Source of the DNA: Desulfobacteraceae bacterium
GTDB taxonomy: Bacteria; Desulfobacterota; Desulfobacteria; Desulfobacterales; Desulfatirhabdiaceae
Direction: 5' to 3'
Assembly (NCBI GenBank): GCA_027325475.1
Contig: DAIEFO010000003.1
Coordinates: 1-23,422, forward strand
DNA: 23,422 bases
Position 1 is the first letter of the stretch; each line of letters starts with the position of its first letter. Below, one piece after another: positions 8,602 through 16,748 of the stretch. The translations under genes and the position numbers were made by a program. The notes beneath the pieces are model-generated. The model was not told the DNA's origin and made no database searches. It saw nothing but the letters and a program-made list of their open reading frames with translations.

Positions 8602-9711
8602 TCATGATTTCAAAGAAAAATAGTTGCCTTCGGAATGCTGTACCCATCCCTTGATCTCCAGTTGAAGCAGCACCGCCATTAATTTTCCGGATGCAATATC
8701 CAGTTTGCGCACCAGTTCGTCACTGTGAACCGGATAGAGGCTGAGTACTTCAATGACCTTTTTCTCATCATCGTTCAGTGAAGACGGCAAGGCTGTTTGA
8801 ACCTGTTTCAAAGAAACTCGGGGTTTCGTGGATGAAGACCGGAAATCAAGTCTTAGTTCATCCAGGATATCCTGGGCATGCTCCACCAGCTTCGCTCCCT
8901 GTTTGATCAGGGCATGGCTCCCGGCGCTTTTGAATGAATGAATGCTGCCGGGAATGGCGAATACATCGCGGTTCTGTTCAACGGCAAAACGCGCTGTAAT
9001 CAACGAACCGCTGTTCCGGGTAGCCTCAACGACCAGCGTTCCCAGAGACATGCCACTGATAATACGATTTCGCATGGGGAAACGATGCGCGTCCGGCGCG
9101 GCATTCAGGGGAAATTCAGAAATCACGGCGCCATTTTCACAAATTCTATGAAAAAGATTTTCGTTTTCAGCAGGATATATCCGCTCAAGACCGCTGCCCA
9201 GGACAGCGATTGTGCGGCCTTTTCCCATCAAAGCACCTTCATGGGCCGCAGTATCGATACCTCTGGCCATACCACTGACAATAGACAACCCTTTTCCTGC
9301 CAGGTCGGTACACAAACGTCTGGTGGTGGAAATTCCATAGGAAGTGGCGTTTCGCGACCCTACCACAGCCAGCAAAGGCTCCTGAGGGTCCAATGTTCCG
9401 GAAAGATATAACAACGGAGGCGGATCGGGAATTTCACGAAGAAGTGGTGGATAGAGCGGATCTGTTAAACAGACGATTCGATATCCCTTTCGCTCCGCCA
9501 GTTCCATATCATTCATGGACTCTTCAGATAAAACTGCCTGGCGAAGTGATGAAATCAAACGGGGTGTAATGCCTTCTGTTCTGAGCAGGTTTTCGCGGGA
9601 TGCCGCAAAAACCTGCTCAGGAGATACAAAGCGTTCAATAAGGCGTTTAAACAGCAGATTGCCAATTCCAGGAACATTTTTCAGCTTAAACCATGAATGA
9701 TACGTTTCCAT
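8602..9711 (-). CDS. dprA: DNA-processing protein DprA
   Basis: Binds incoming single-stranded DNA and loads RecA during natural transformation; it is widely conserved even where competence is unknown. It has 369 residues. An N-terminal helix-hairpin-like segment (about 1-70) precedes the Rossmann-like DprA core (about 85-290, VVGSRNATSYG, SGMARGIDTAAHEGAL, AVLGSGLERIYPAEN, NRIISGMS, VEATRNSGSLITA). The C-terminal winged-helix domain covers about 305-365. The ATG is 4 nt after the secF stop and has no obvious Shine-Dalgarno, which suggests translational coupling to secF. The topA GTG lies 22 nt beyond its stop. The dprA-topA order is common in bacteria. No other competence genes appear in the window. 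Confidence 0.95.
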   Translation of the reverse strand: METYHSWFKLKNVPGIGNLLFKRLIERFVSPEQVFAASRENLLRTEGITPRLISSLRQAVLSEESMNDMELAERKGYRIVCLTDPLYPPLLREIPDPPPLLYLSGTLDPQEPLLAVVGSRNATSYGISTTRRLCTDLAGKGLSIVSGMARGIDTAAHEGALMGKGRTIAVLGSGLERIYPAENENLFHRICENGAVISEFPLNAAPDAHRFPMRNRIISGMSLGTLVVEATRNSGSLITARFAVEQNRDVFAIPGSIHSFKSAGSHALIKQGAKLVEHAQDILDELRLDFRSSSTKPRVSLKQVQTALPSSLNDDEKKVIEVLSLYPVHSDELVRKLDIASGKLMAVLLQLEIKGWVQHSEGNYFSLKS

Positions 9712-9715
9712 TCAT

Positions 9716-10756
9716 TTATTTCTTTTTCCCGGCATTTTGCCAGGCCAACAGAATGGGACTGGCTACATAAATGGAGGAATACGTTCCCACGACGATACCC
9801 ACTAACATGGCCAGCGCAAAATCGTGAATAATACCCCCCCCGAAAATAAACAAGGAGATAACCGCCAGCAGTGTCAATCCGGAGGTCAGTATCGTCCGGC
9901 TTAAGGTTTCGTTCACACTGCGATTGATGGTAACCGCCAGCGTATTCTTGGGATGTTTGTGCAGATTTTCCCGAATTCTGTCATACACGATAATGGTGTC
10001 ATTCAGGGAATACCCCATGATGGAAAGTACCGCAGCAATAATAGGAAGCGAAAACTCCTTTCCAAGCAGGGAAAAACAACCCACTGTAATTATAACATCA
10101 TGGATCAAAGCTACAATAGCCCCCATCGCATATTTAAGATTCAGAATCCAGAACAGCACCAGCGTGATGATAAACGCCAGAGGGGTCAAAATAGCCATAC
10201 TGATATGCCACAGACTCAGCAGATACACGCTTCCCATCAGCGCGGCAGCAATGATGGCACAGGCCATCCACCTGAAATCAAATCTTCCGGAAATATAGAT
10301 CGCGATAAACAGCATGGAATAATAAATCGCAAACAGCGCTTTTTCCTGAAGGTCTTTGCCCACCTGGGGGCCGACCATTTCGATACGCCGGATATCAGGC
10401 TCGGTTCCCGTCGCTTTTTGTATGCTATTCTTGACCTGCTGGGAAAATGTGTCATTGGTCTGCACAGGCTTATCTGTGCGAATCAGATATTCATTATCCC
10501 TGGGATCGCCAAATGTTTGAATGGTTATGTTCATCAAGCCGATATCGGCAAGACCGGATTTTATGTTTTCGGTAACGACTGAATTCGGAAATTTTACCTG
10601 AATAATGGTGCCGCCGACAAAATCGATACCATACTTGGGGCCGCCATGAAATACCAGACTTAAAATACTGATCAGGATCAGCGAAATCGAAACTCCGTAA
10701 GCGATTTTTCGTTTACCCACAAAATCAAAATTGGTATTGGGTTTTATAAACTCCAT
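9716..10756 (-). CDS. secF: Protein translocase subunit SecF
   Basis: With SecD it forms the proton-motive-force-driven RND-type accessory complex that helps pull preproteins through SecYEG into the periplasm. The 346 residues have the family layout: the first membrane helix (about 17-37), a periplasmic P1-like head (FVGGTIIQVKF early, about 40-140), then five membrane helices. Within the helix bundle is the conserved segment SIMGYSLNDTIIVYDRIREN (about 240-260). The C-terminus is short and lysine-rich (NAGKKK). The ATG follows an AAGGA ribosome-binding site at 7 nt. It lies 29 nt after secD and 4 nt before dprA, so it is clearly co-transcribed with both. Confidence 0.96.
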   Translation of the reverse strand: MEFIKPNTNFDFVGKRKIAYGVSISLILISILSLVFHGGPKYGIDFVGGTIIQVKFPNSVVTENIKSGLADIGLMNITIQTFGDPRDNEYLIRTDKPVQTNDTFSQQVKNSIQKATGTEPDIRRIEMVGPQVGKDLQEKALFAIYYSMLFIAIYISGRFDFRWMACAIIAAALMGSVYLLSLWHISMAILTPLAFIITLVLFWILNLKYAMGAIVALIHDVIITVGCFSLLGKEFSLPIIAAVLSIMGYSLNDTIIVYDRIRENLHKHPKNTLAVTINRSVNETLSRTILTSGLTLLAVISLFIFGGGIIHDFALAMLVGIVVGTYSSIYVASPILLAWQNAGKKK

Positions 10757-10785
10757 GAAAACATCCTTCGCAGATTGTTACGTGT

Positions 10786-12366
10786 TTATCCAATACTCAG
10801 CCGTTTAATTTTCCGCTGAACAATGAAAAAGTCAAAGATTACCCGCGTCAGCACCAGGGCTGTAAATACACTGGAAACAACTCCGAGACTTAAAGTCACA
10901 GCAAATCCCTTGACTGGCCCGGTACCAAACTGAAACAACACCAGCCCCGCGATCAGCGTTGTGATGTTGGCATCCAGAATCGTCCATGTGGCCATATGAA
11001 ACCCGGCATCCACCGCAGCCCGCAATGTTTTTCCTACCCTCAGCTCTTCGCGGATACGCTCGAAAATGAGCACATTGGCATCCACCGCCATGCCGATGGT
11101 CAGAATAATCCCTGCAATACCTGGCATGGTCAGTGTGGCCTGAAAAGCAGCAAGCCCACCAAAAATCATGACAATATTAAACAGCAGCGCAACATCAGCG
11201 ATCAGTCCTGATCCACGGTAATAGAAAAACATGAAGAGGATAATCAATCCGCTGCCAATCAGACCGGCCAGCAAACCTTTATGGATGGAATCTGTGCCGA
11301 GGGATGGTCCTACAGTGCGCTCTTCCAATACCTTTACAGGAGCCGGCAAAGCACCGGCACGCAGAACAATGGCCAGATCCCTGGCTTCTTCAGGTGTAAA
11401 GCGACCAGTAATCCGAGCTTCCCCGCCGCTGATTTTCTCTTGAATGACCGGCGCGGAATATACTTTGTTGTCCAGCACGATGGCTAAGCGTTTCTTCACA
11501 TTTTCTTCGGTGATTTTCTCAAAAATCTGAGCCCCCTTCTTGTCAAATTTAATCGCAACATAGGGCTCGTTATACTGGGAATCGATCTGCACCTTGGCAT
11601 CCGTCAGATAGGACCCCGTAAGCACCGGACGTTTGATCAGCAGATACGGGGTCTTGCTGGTCCTTCGGGTCTGAGAGTCTTCCCGAACCTCATACAAAAC
11701 TTCGGAACCTGGCGGCACCACCCCTTTCAGAGCGGCATTCACATCATGATTTTCATCCACAAGTTTGAATTCAAGCAGCGCTGTTTTCCCAATCAGATCC
11801 TTGGCACGTTGACTATCTTTAACCCCCGGCAACTGGATCAAAAGACGGCGGTCACCTTCCTGACGGATATCCGGCTCGCTGACGCCAAACTGGTCAATAC
11901 GGTTTCGGATGGTTTCAAGAGCCTGTTCAACCGCCATTTTGCGGATACGATCCGCTTCCTTGTCTGGCAGATCAAGAGATATGGTGAGCACATCATTTTC
12001 GACATTACGGGACAGCACTCGAATATCCTTGAATGAATCGTTCAGAACCTTATCGAATTTATCGATCTGATCCTTGCCTTCGACCCGTACAGTAATCTTG
12101 CCTCCCTGCATCTGCTCCAGTCCGGTCGCAGGTATTTGATCTTTACGCAGTGTCATGCGCAAATCCTGAGCGACACGTTCCAGTGAGCTCTCAACAGCTT
12201 TATTTACCTCCACCTCAAGGATGAGATGCATTCCCCCCTGGAGATCAAGCCCCAGGTTAATCTTTTTGTATGGCCATACCCCGTGCATAAACGTTGGGAT
12301 AGTGTATATGACGGCCACCAGAACCACCAGCACGCTGGCTGCCAGCTTCCATGAAATATTCTTCAA
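10786..12366 (-). CDS. secD: Protein translocase subunit SecD
   Basis: The larger partner of SecF in the SecDF complex that promotes late steps of Sec export. The 526 residues contain an N-terminal helix (about 7-25), the GLDLQGGMHLILEVEV motif, a large periplasmic P1 domain (about 45-345, including IRNRIDQFGVSEPDIRQEG) and a C-terminal helix bundle with GMAVDANVLIFERIREELR. The start is TTG at 12364-12366 with AAAGGA 7 nt upstream; no in-frame ATG gives the expected N-terminus. A 198-bp gap holding a structured repeat separates it from yajC, which is unusual because yajC-secD are normally close. Confidence 0.96.
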   Translation of the reverse strand: MKNISWKLAASVLVVLVAVIYTIPTFMHGVWPYKKINLGLDLQGGMHLILEVEVNKAVESSLERVAQDLRMTLRKDQIPATGLEQMQGGKITVRVEGKDQIDKFDKVLNDSFKDIRVLSRNVENDVLTISLDLPDKEADRIRKMAVEQALETIRNRIDQFGVSEPDIRQEGDRRLLIQLPGVKDSQRAKDLIGKTALLEFKLVDENHDVNAALKGVVPPGSEVLYEVREDSQTRRTSKTPYLLIKRPVLTGSYLTDAKVQIDSQYNEPYVAIKFDKKGAQIFEKITEENVKKRLAIVLDNKVYSAPVIQEKISGGEARITGRFTPEEARDLAIVLRAGALPAPVKVLEERTVGPSLGTDSIHKGLLAGLIGSGLIILFMFFYYRGSGLIADVALLFNIVMIFGGLAAFQATLTMPGIAGIILTIGMAVDANVLIFERIREELRVGKTLRAAVDAGFHMATWTILDANITTLIAGLVLFQFGTGPVKGFAVTLSLGVVSSVFTALVLTRVIFDFFIVQRKIKRLSIG

Positions 12367-12391
12367 TGATCAATCCTTTCGCTGATAAAAC

Positions 12392-12496
12392 TTGATGCTT
12401 TCATAAAAAGTCAAAATTCAACCTTTCATAACTTACAAATCCAGTAAGTTATTATTGTAAAAACAGACTGAAATCGACTTTTTACGAGCGCATCAA
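12392..12496. repeat. Intergenic inverted-repeat element (MITE/REP-like) between yajC and secD
   Basis: The ~105-bp element is bounded by 21-nt arms at 12392-12412 and 12476-12496 that are inverted copies matching at 18 of 21 positions (outer end TTGATGC, inner end AAAAAGTC). The centre holds a perfect 9-bp hairpin, ATAACTTAC (12428-12436) and GTAAGTTAT (12444-12452). It has no coding potential and no transposase. A related half copy lies at 14268-14321. It could be a non-autonomous mobile element or a REP-type element acting on the secD leader or on mRNA stability. Confidence 0.7.
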
Positions 12497-12510
12497 ACTT
12501 GCTCGATGCG
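12489..12510. repeat. Small inverted repeat next to the yajC-secD element
   Basis: CGCATC (12489-12494) and GATGCG (12505-12510) flank a 10-nt loop. The overlapping arms CGAGC (12485-12489) and GCTCG (12501-12505) give an alternative pairing. It shares bases with the right arm of the larger element, so the RNA could fold in two exclusive ways. Its function is unknown. Confidence 0.4.
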
Positions 12511-12564
12511 ACAATTTGTCAGGATCGTTTGTGTGTACATGACTGTTGTCAGATTATCGGAATC

Positions 12565-12915
12565 TCAGGATTCTGATGATTTTTTCGTTTGTTGCTGTAC
12601 CTGATTCTGCACTATACTCGCGACATTACCCCGATTCAGTTTGATACGAACCTTATCGGAAATTTCAACCGTGAGGGTAGCATCATCCGCCGAAGTAATC
12701 TGTCCATAAATACCGCCGCTGGTAATAATCCGGTCACCCTTCTTTAGACCGGACACCATGTCCCGATGCTCCTTGGTTTTTTTCTGTTGAGGTCTGATCA
12801 GCAGAAAATAAAAAATGACAAACATCAGAACCAACGGAATAAATGATGCCAGCCCTCCCGCAGCGCTTCCGGAAGCCGCAGCGCCTCCCTGCCCCATTGC
12901 AAATGCCACACCCAT
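12565..12915 (-). CDS. yajC: Sec translocon accessory protein YajC
   Basis: A small single-pass membrane protein that associates with SecDF-SecYEG. The 116 residues have an N-terminal Ala/Gly-rich stretch, one membrane helix (about 24-43, FIPLVLMFVIFYFLLIRP) and the conserved cytoplasmic segment RPQQKKTKEHRDMVSGLKKG followed by a small beta domain (about 60-105). The ATG is preceded by a strong AGGAGGT at about 8 nt. It lies 26 nt after purB, so the two may be co-transcribed. The secD gene follows after the repeat-containing gap. Confidence 0.95.
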   Translation of the reverse strand: MGVAFAMGQGGAAASGSAAGGLASFIPLVLMFVIFYFLLIRPQQKKTKEHRDMVSGLKKGDRIITSGGIYGQITSADDATLTVEISDKVRIKLNRGNVASIVQNQVQQQTKKSSES

Positions 12916-12941
12916 TATGTAAAACCTCCTGTTATCGTGGA

Positions 12942-14237
12942 TTATAATCCGAAAACACGTTCAAAAATGGTGCTGATATACTTTAAATGGTAATTCAGGT
13001 CAAATATTTCTTTGATTTTTTCCTTTCCAAGCCATCCGACGATAGCCGCATCATTTAAAATCAGCCCCTGAAAATCACATTTTTCCTTCCATACTTTCAT
13101 GGCCTGAAACTGCACCAGCCGGTACGCCTCCTCCCGGCTGGCCCCGGCCTCGGCCAGTGCGAGAAGTATCTGCTGGGAAAAGACAAGCCCCTTCATCAGA
13201 TCCAGATTCTCCATCATGCGTTCAGGGTAAACAACCAGACGTGTGATGAGCCCGGTCATGCGGTTCAGCATATAGTCCATCAGAATAGTGCTGTCCGGCG
13301 CAATGACCCGCTCCACGGAAGAATGACTGATATCCCGCTCATGCCACAGCGGCACATTTTCCAGTGACGCCATGGAATTGGAACGCACTACACGGGCAAG
13401 ACCGCAGAGATTTTCAGAACCAATGGGATTACGTTTATGCGGCATAGCCGAAGACCCTTTCTGACCGGTAGAAAAATACTCCTCGGCTTCCAGAACTTCG
13501 GTACGCTGCAAATGACGGATTTCAACTGCAAACTTCTCGATGGATGACGCCATGATGGCCAGCGCCATGAAATATTCCGCATATCGGTCTCTCTGGATGA
13601 TCTGGGTGGATGCCGGCGCCGGTTTCAGCCCCAGGAGCTGACAAACGCGAGCTTCAATTTCCGGGGACGTATTGGCAAATGTACCCACTGCTCCGGAAAT
13701 TTTTCCAACACCGATGGTTTCCACAGCCTGCACCATACGTCTGCGGTTGCGTTTCATTTCATCGTACCAGACGGCGAGTTTCAGACCAAAGGTAATCGGC
13801 TCGGCATGAATGCCATGAGATCTGCCAATCATGACCGTATTCTGATGTTCAAATGCACGGGTTTTCAATGCGGCCAGAAGCTTGTCACAATCTTCGATAA
13901 TAATATTTCCAGCCTGCTTCAACAAGCAGGCCATGCTGGTATCCAGAACATCCGATGACGTCAGCCCCAAATGAATATAGCGGGAATCGGGGCCCACAAA
14001 TTCAGCGACGCTTGTCAAAAATGCAATCACATCATGTCTGGTTTCCGCTTCAATCACCTCGATACGATCCACCGAAAAATCAGCGCGTTCCCGAATAGTA
14101 TCCAACGCCGAACGAGGAATCCGACCCATCTCCGCCATCGCCTGACATGCGGCTATTTCCACTTTCAGCCAGGTACGGTACTTGTTGTCATCGGTCCAGA
14201 TATCTCCCATCAGTTTACGGGTATAACGTTTAATCAT
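12942..14237 (-). CDS. purB: Adenylosuccinate lyase
   Basis: A fumarase/aspartase-superfamily enzyme acting twice in purine synthesis: SAICAR to AICAR, and adenylosuccinate to AMP, releasing fumarate. The 431 residues are a normal length. The family signature GSSAMPHKRNP starts at residue 261 and carries the catalytic-loop serines S262/S263. The earlier HLGLTSSDVLDTS and GRSHGIHAEP segments hold the other conserved regions. The ATG has an AGGAA sequence upstream. A 98-bp gap with a repeat half copy separates it from the LysM-like gene, so transcription may restart or be modulated there. Together with hpt, the window holds both a salvage and a de novo purine gene in separate units. Confidence 0.96.
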   Translation of the reverse strand: MIKRYTRKLMGDIWTDDNKYRTWLKVEIAACQAMAEMGRIPRSALDTIRERADFSVDRIEVIEAETRHDVIAFLTSVAEFVGPDSRYIHLGLTSSDVLDTSMACLLKQAGNIIIEDCDKLLAALKTRAFEHQNTVMIGRSHGIHAEPITFGLKLAVWYDEMKRNRRRMVQAVETIGVGKISGAVGTFANTSPEIEARVCQLLGLKPAPASTQIIQRDRYAEYFMALAIMASSIEKFAVEIRHLQRTEVLEAEEYFSTGQKGSSAMPHKRNPIGSENLCGLARVVRSNSMASLENVPLWHERDISHSSVERVIAPDSTILMDYMLNRMTGLITRLVVYPERMMENLDLMKGLVFSQQILLALAEAGASREEAYRLVQFQAMKVWKEKCDFQGLILNDAAIVGWLGKEKIKEIFDLNYHLKYISTIFERVFGL

Positions 14238-14267
14238 GTGCGTTCCTGTTTATCATCAGAGTATCAA

Positions 14268-14321
14268 TTGACGGCTTTGTAAAAAGCACGCACGCGGCGT
14301 GCAATTATCTGTAACTTTCTG
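14268..14321 (+). repeat. Half copy of the yajC-secD intergenic element, upstream of purB
   Basis: It starts TTGACGGC and continues into GTAAAAAGC, matching the 12496-to-12476 arm (read on the minus strand) at 14 of 21 positions. A TGCAATTATCTGTAACTT segment (14300-14317) then matches the TACAATAATAACTT segment of the first element in the same order. Between them is a 6-bp hairpin, GCACGC (14286-14291) and GCGTGC (14297-14302). The second arm is missing or too diverged to recognise. Confidence 0.5.
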
Positions 14322-14335
14322 CAGCGCCATAATGG

Positions 14336-15112
14336 TTAGTTGCTTTGGGGGGAAATCCAAAGCTTTTTCCCATCGAAACGAATCGTATTAATATGGCAAT
14401 AGTCAATCTGCTTAAGAACTTCCAGCGCCTGACCGATATTGAACACAACGATCTTGCTGAAAGGCTGCAGCAGATTCAGATCGGTTTCAACCCGGTGCTC
14501 CTGAATGTTATAAATAGATACCATCGTTTCGGAATATTTCAATATTCTGCCAACCCCCGAACTGTCTCCATTGCGCAGCGGTTGATCTGCCCATCTGGAA
14601 AGGGTAACGCCTTTTTGGGCAAAAAAACTTTTCAGCATCCGGAAATGCACATCCCAGATATTGTCTCCAGGCTGAACCACATAAATGCCATAAGCGTCAG
14701 GCGTCGCAGAGGATGATGGTTTCATTAAATCAGTTTCGGTAATCTGCCGTTTTTCTGATTGAATTTTGTTGATAACATCGTTCATGGGTACGATGTTTTT
14801 CCCGACCTTAAGTGTTTCACCAGGTTTTGCGATAATATCGACACCAGATCCGACGCCGTATTCTTCTTTCCGTTTCTCCATGAGTGCATGCAATTCGGAA
14901 TTTTTTTCTACCTGACCGGTATCGATCATGGCCGGCGGATGTACAGGCAATCGTTCAACGGCTGGCTTTAAAGCAGATGTTTTGATTTCCGCAGTTTTCC
15001 CGCGTTCGCGCATCCATAGCCAGCCTGCTGTCAGAACAAGCGCCAGAATGATGACCCCGGCGGCAGTCCACAATGCGCCAGACCTTTTTTGCTTGGTTTT
15101 TTCCGTCATCAT
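14336..15112 (-). CDS. Membrane-anchored protein with a LysM-like domain
   Basis: Function unknown; it is probably tethered to the inner membrane and faces the periplasm. The 258 residues begin with a short Lys/Arg-rich tail, then one membrane helix (about 12-34, ALWTAAGVIILALVLTAGW). A charged, probably helical linker with a MEKRKEEYGVGSG stretch follows. A LysM-like segment begins at residue 144 (YVVQPGDNIWDVHFRML) and runs to about 200, which would suggest peptidoglycan contact. The C-terminal ~45 residues (IVVFNIGQALEVLKQIDYC...) look like a separate small unit. A strong GGAGG precedes the tandem ATG-ATG start. It begins 22 nt after the RNase E/G stop, so the two are likely co-transcribed. 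LysM assignment rests on the YxVQxGDxIW pattern only. Confidence 0.75.
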   Translation of the reverse strand: MMTEKTKQKRSGALWTAAGVIILALVLTAGWLWMRERGKTAEIKTSALKPAVERLPVHPPAMIDTGQVEKNSELHALMEKRKEEYGVGSGVDIIAKPGETLKVGKNIVPMNDVINKIQSEKRQITETDLMKPSSSATPDAYGIYVVQPGDNIWDVHFRMLKSFFAQKGVTLSRWADQPLRNGDSSGVGRILKYSETMVSIYNIQEHRVETDLNLLQPFSKIVVFNIGQALEVLKQIDYCHINTIRFDGKKLWISPQSN

Positions 15113-15134
15113 TCTTTCCTCCTTTCAACATATG

Positions 15135-16622
15135 TCAGGCGGCAACATCCATCGGTGTTTTCCTGTCACAGACAATGCGACTATCGCCAGGCACCATCTG
15201 CGGATCCGCATCGATGATCACTTTGAATCCTCTGCTTTCTTCAAGTTCCAGAATCTCACGTCGTTTGCGGTTCAGCAGAAAAACAGCGACATCCGGGGGT
15301 ACGCTGCCCCGAACGCTTACAATATCCTCCTTCAATGTTTCGAGATGCAGCTCACGCAGGAAACTGAGCCCCAGGGTTTCCGCAGACGGAGTGACCCCTT
15401 TCCCCTTACAAAATCGGCAAGGTACGTGACTGCCGAATTCAATGGAAGGACGAATGCGCTGTCTGGACATTTCCAGAAGACCGAATTTGGATATTTTACC
15501 AACCTTGGTTTTGGCTTTATCGATTTTAAGATAGTTTTTGAGAGCTTTTTCAATTTCAGCCTTGTGTTTCTGATCACGCATATCAATAAAATCCAGGACG
15601 ATCAGTCCTCCCAGATCACGTAGTCGCAGTTGCCTGGCAATTTCTTCGGCTGCCTCAAGATTGGTGACATGGGCTGTCTGCTCAATGGATTTGTTTTGTG
15701 TCGCCTTTCCGGAATTCACATCGATGGCCACCAGAGCCTCGGTCTGGTCGATAACAATGGAACCACCGGCCTTCAGCTCTACCCTGCTTTCAAAAATAGA
15801 AGCAATCTGGGCTTCCAGCTCACACTTGGTGAATATCGGTTTGGGACCTTTGTAAAGTTTGACAATCTTGGTATGTTTGGGTGAAATGAGTTCAATAAAT
15901 TCTTTGGCATCACGATAGACCGTCGGTTCGTCAATGAGAATCTCGGTAATCTCCGGCGTAAAATAATCCCGCAGTGACCGCAGCACCAGATTACGTTCCT
16001 TGTAAAGAAGCGCCGGCGCCTTTTCTTTCATGACATTGCTCCGGATATTTTTCCAGAGCCGCATCAAGTAATTCACATCCTTGGATATGTCGGTTTTGCT
16101 GCAGTCAACCCCGGCCGTACGGACAATCATGCCATAACCTTCCGGCAGCTTGACGCCATTAATAAGCTCCTTGAGTCTTTTACGTTCCTCCTCATCTTCA
16201 ATTTTTCGGGAAATACCCCGATTTTCGCTGCCGGGCATCAGAACGACATGCCGGCCGGCCAGTGAAATGAAAGTGGTCAGCATGGCGCCTTTTTTCATGA
16301 ACGGTTCCTTAATGACCTGAACCAGCAGCTCCTGACCGCGTTTAACAAGATTCTGGATGGAATAATCTCCTGAAGAGACATCCTGATAATAATCGTTGTG
16401 AATTTCGGTTTTTTGAAGAAATCCGTGACGATCCGCGCCATAGTCCACGAAAACAGCCTGAAGACTGGGTTCCACGCGGGTAATGACACCTTTATAGATA
16501 TTTCCCTGGGTCATCTCCCGCGATGCGGTTTCAACGTAAAACTCTTCCAGTTTGCTGTCCTGCACCTTAGCGATCCGGCATTCCGCCGGGTCAATAGCGT
16601 TAATGATAATTTTACTGCTCAT
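15135..16622 (-). CDS. rng: Ribonuclease E/G family endoribonuclease (RNase G-like)
   Basis: A single-strand-specific endoribonuclease for rRNA maturation and mRNA decay. With the start at 16622 it has 495 residues, the length of RNase G or the catalytic half of RNase E, with no scaffold tail. An S1 domain occupies about 36-120 (GNIYKGVITRVEPSLQAVFV). The Mg-binding catalytic aspartates are D301 (VAIDVNSGK) and D344 (DFIDM). The zinc-link cysteines are C402 and C405 (PCRFCKGKG). The frame is open further upstream, but MSSKIIINA at 16622 matches the family N-terminus. The best Shine-Dalgarno, AGGAGG, is 17 nt before this ATG, an unusually long spacing. A co-directional LysM-like gene follows closely. 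Confidence 0.92.
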   Translation of the reverse strand: MSSKIIINAIDPAECRIAKVQDSKLEEFYVETASREMTQGNIYKGVITRVEPSLQAVFVDYGADRHGFLQKTEIHNDYYQDVSSGDYSIQNLVKRGQELLVQVIKEPFMKKGAMLTTFISLAGRHVVLMPGSENRGISRKIEDEEERKRLKELINGVKLPEGYGMIVRTAGVDCSKTDISKDVNYLMRLWKNIRSNVMKEKAPALLYKERNLVLRSLRDYFTPEITEILIDEPTVYRDAKEFIELISPKHTKIVKLYKGPKPIFTKCELEAQIASIFESRVELKAGGSIVIDQTEALVAIDVNSGKATQNKSIEQTAHVTNLEAAEEIARQLRLRDLGGLIVLDFIDMRDQKHKAEIEKALKNYLKIDKAKTKVGKISKFGLLEMSRQRIRPSIEFGSHVPCRFCKGKGVTPSAETLGLSFLRELHLETLKEDIVSVRGSVPPDVAVFLLNRKRREILELEESRGFKVIIDADPQMVPGDSRIVCDRKTPMDVAA

Positions 16623-16704
16623 ATATAATTTTGGAAGTTCCTCCTTTCTTGGGTATAACGTAACAAATCTGTTTTTGGTAAAAATGCAACCAATTGATCT
16701 TGTT

Positions 16705-16733
16705 TGAATATGAAATTGCCTGAAACAAGTCAA
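16705..16733 (-). promoter_or_regulatory. Possible promoter for the RNase E/G gene, within an inverted repeat
   Basis: On the minus strand TTGACT (16733-16728) is followed after 17 nt by TATTCA (16710-16705), leaving a leader of roughly 80 nt. The -10 match is weak. The same segment carries a perfect 8-bp inverted repeat, TTGTTTGA (16700-16707) and TCAAACAA (16730-16737), which could instead be an operator or part of a terminator for the upstream radical SAM gene. Confidence 0.3.
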
Positions 16734-16748
16734 ACAATTTCTTCTGTA

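Noticed and set aside
16623..16733. N-terminal extension of RNase E/G
   Set aside because: The extension is not family-like and crosses the AGGAGG and promoter-like sequences. MSSKIIINA fits known family starts.
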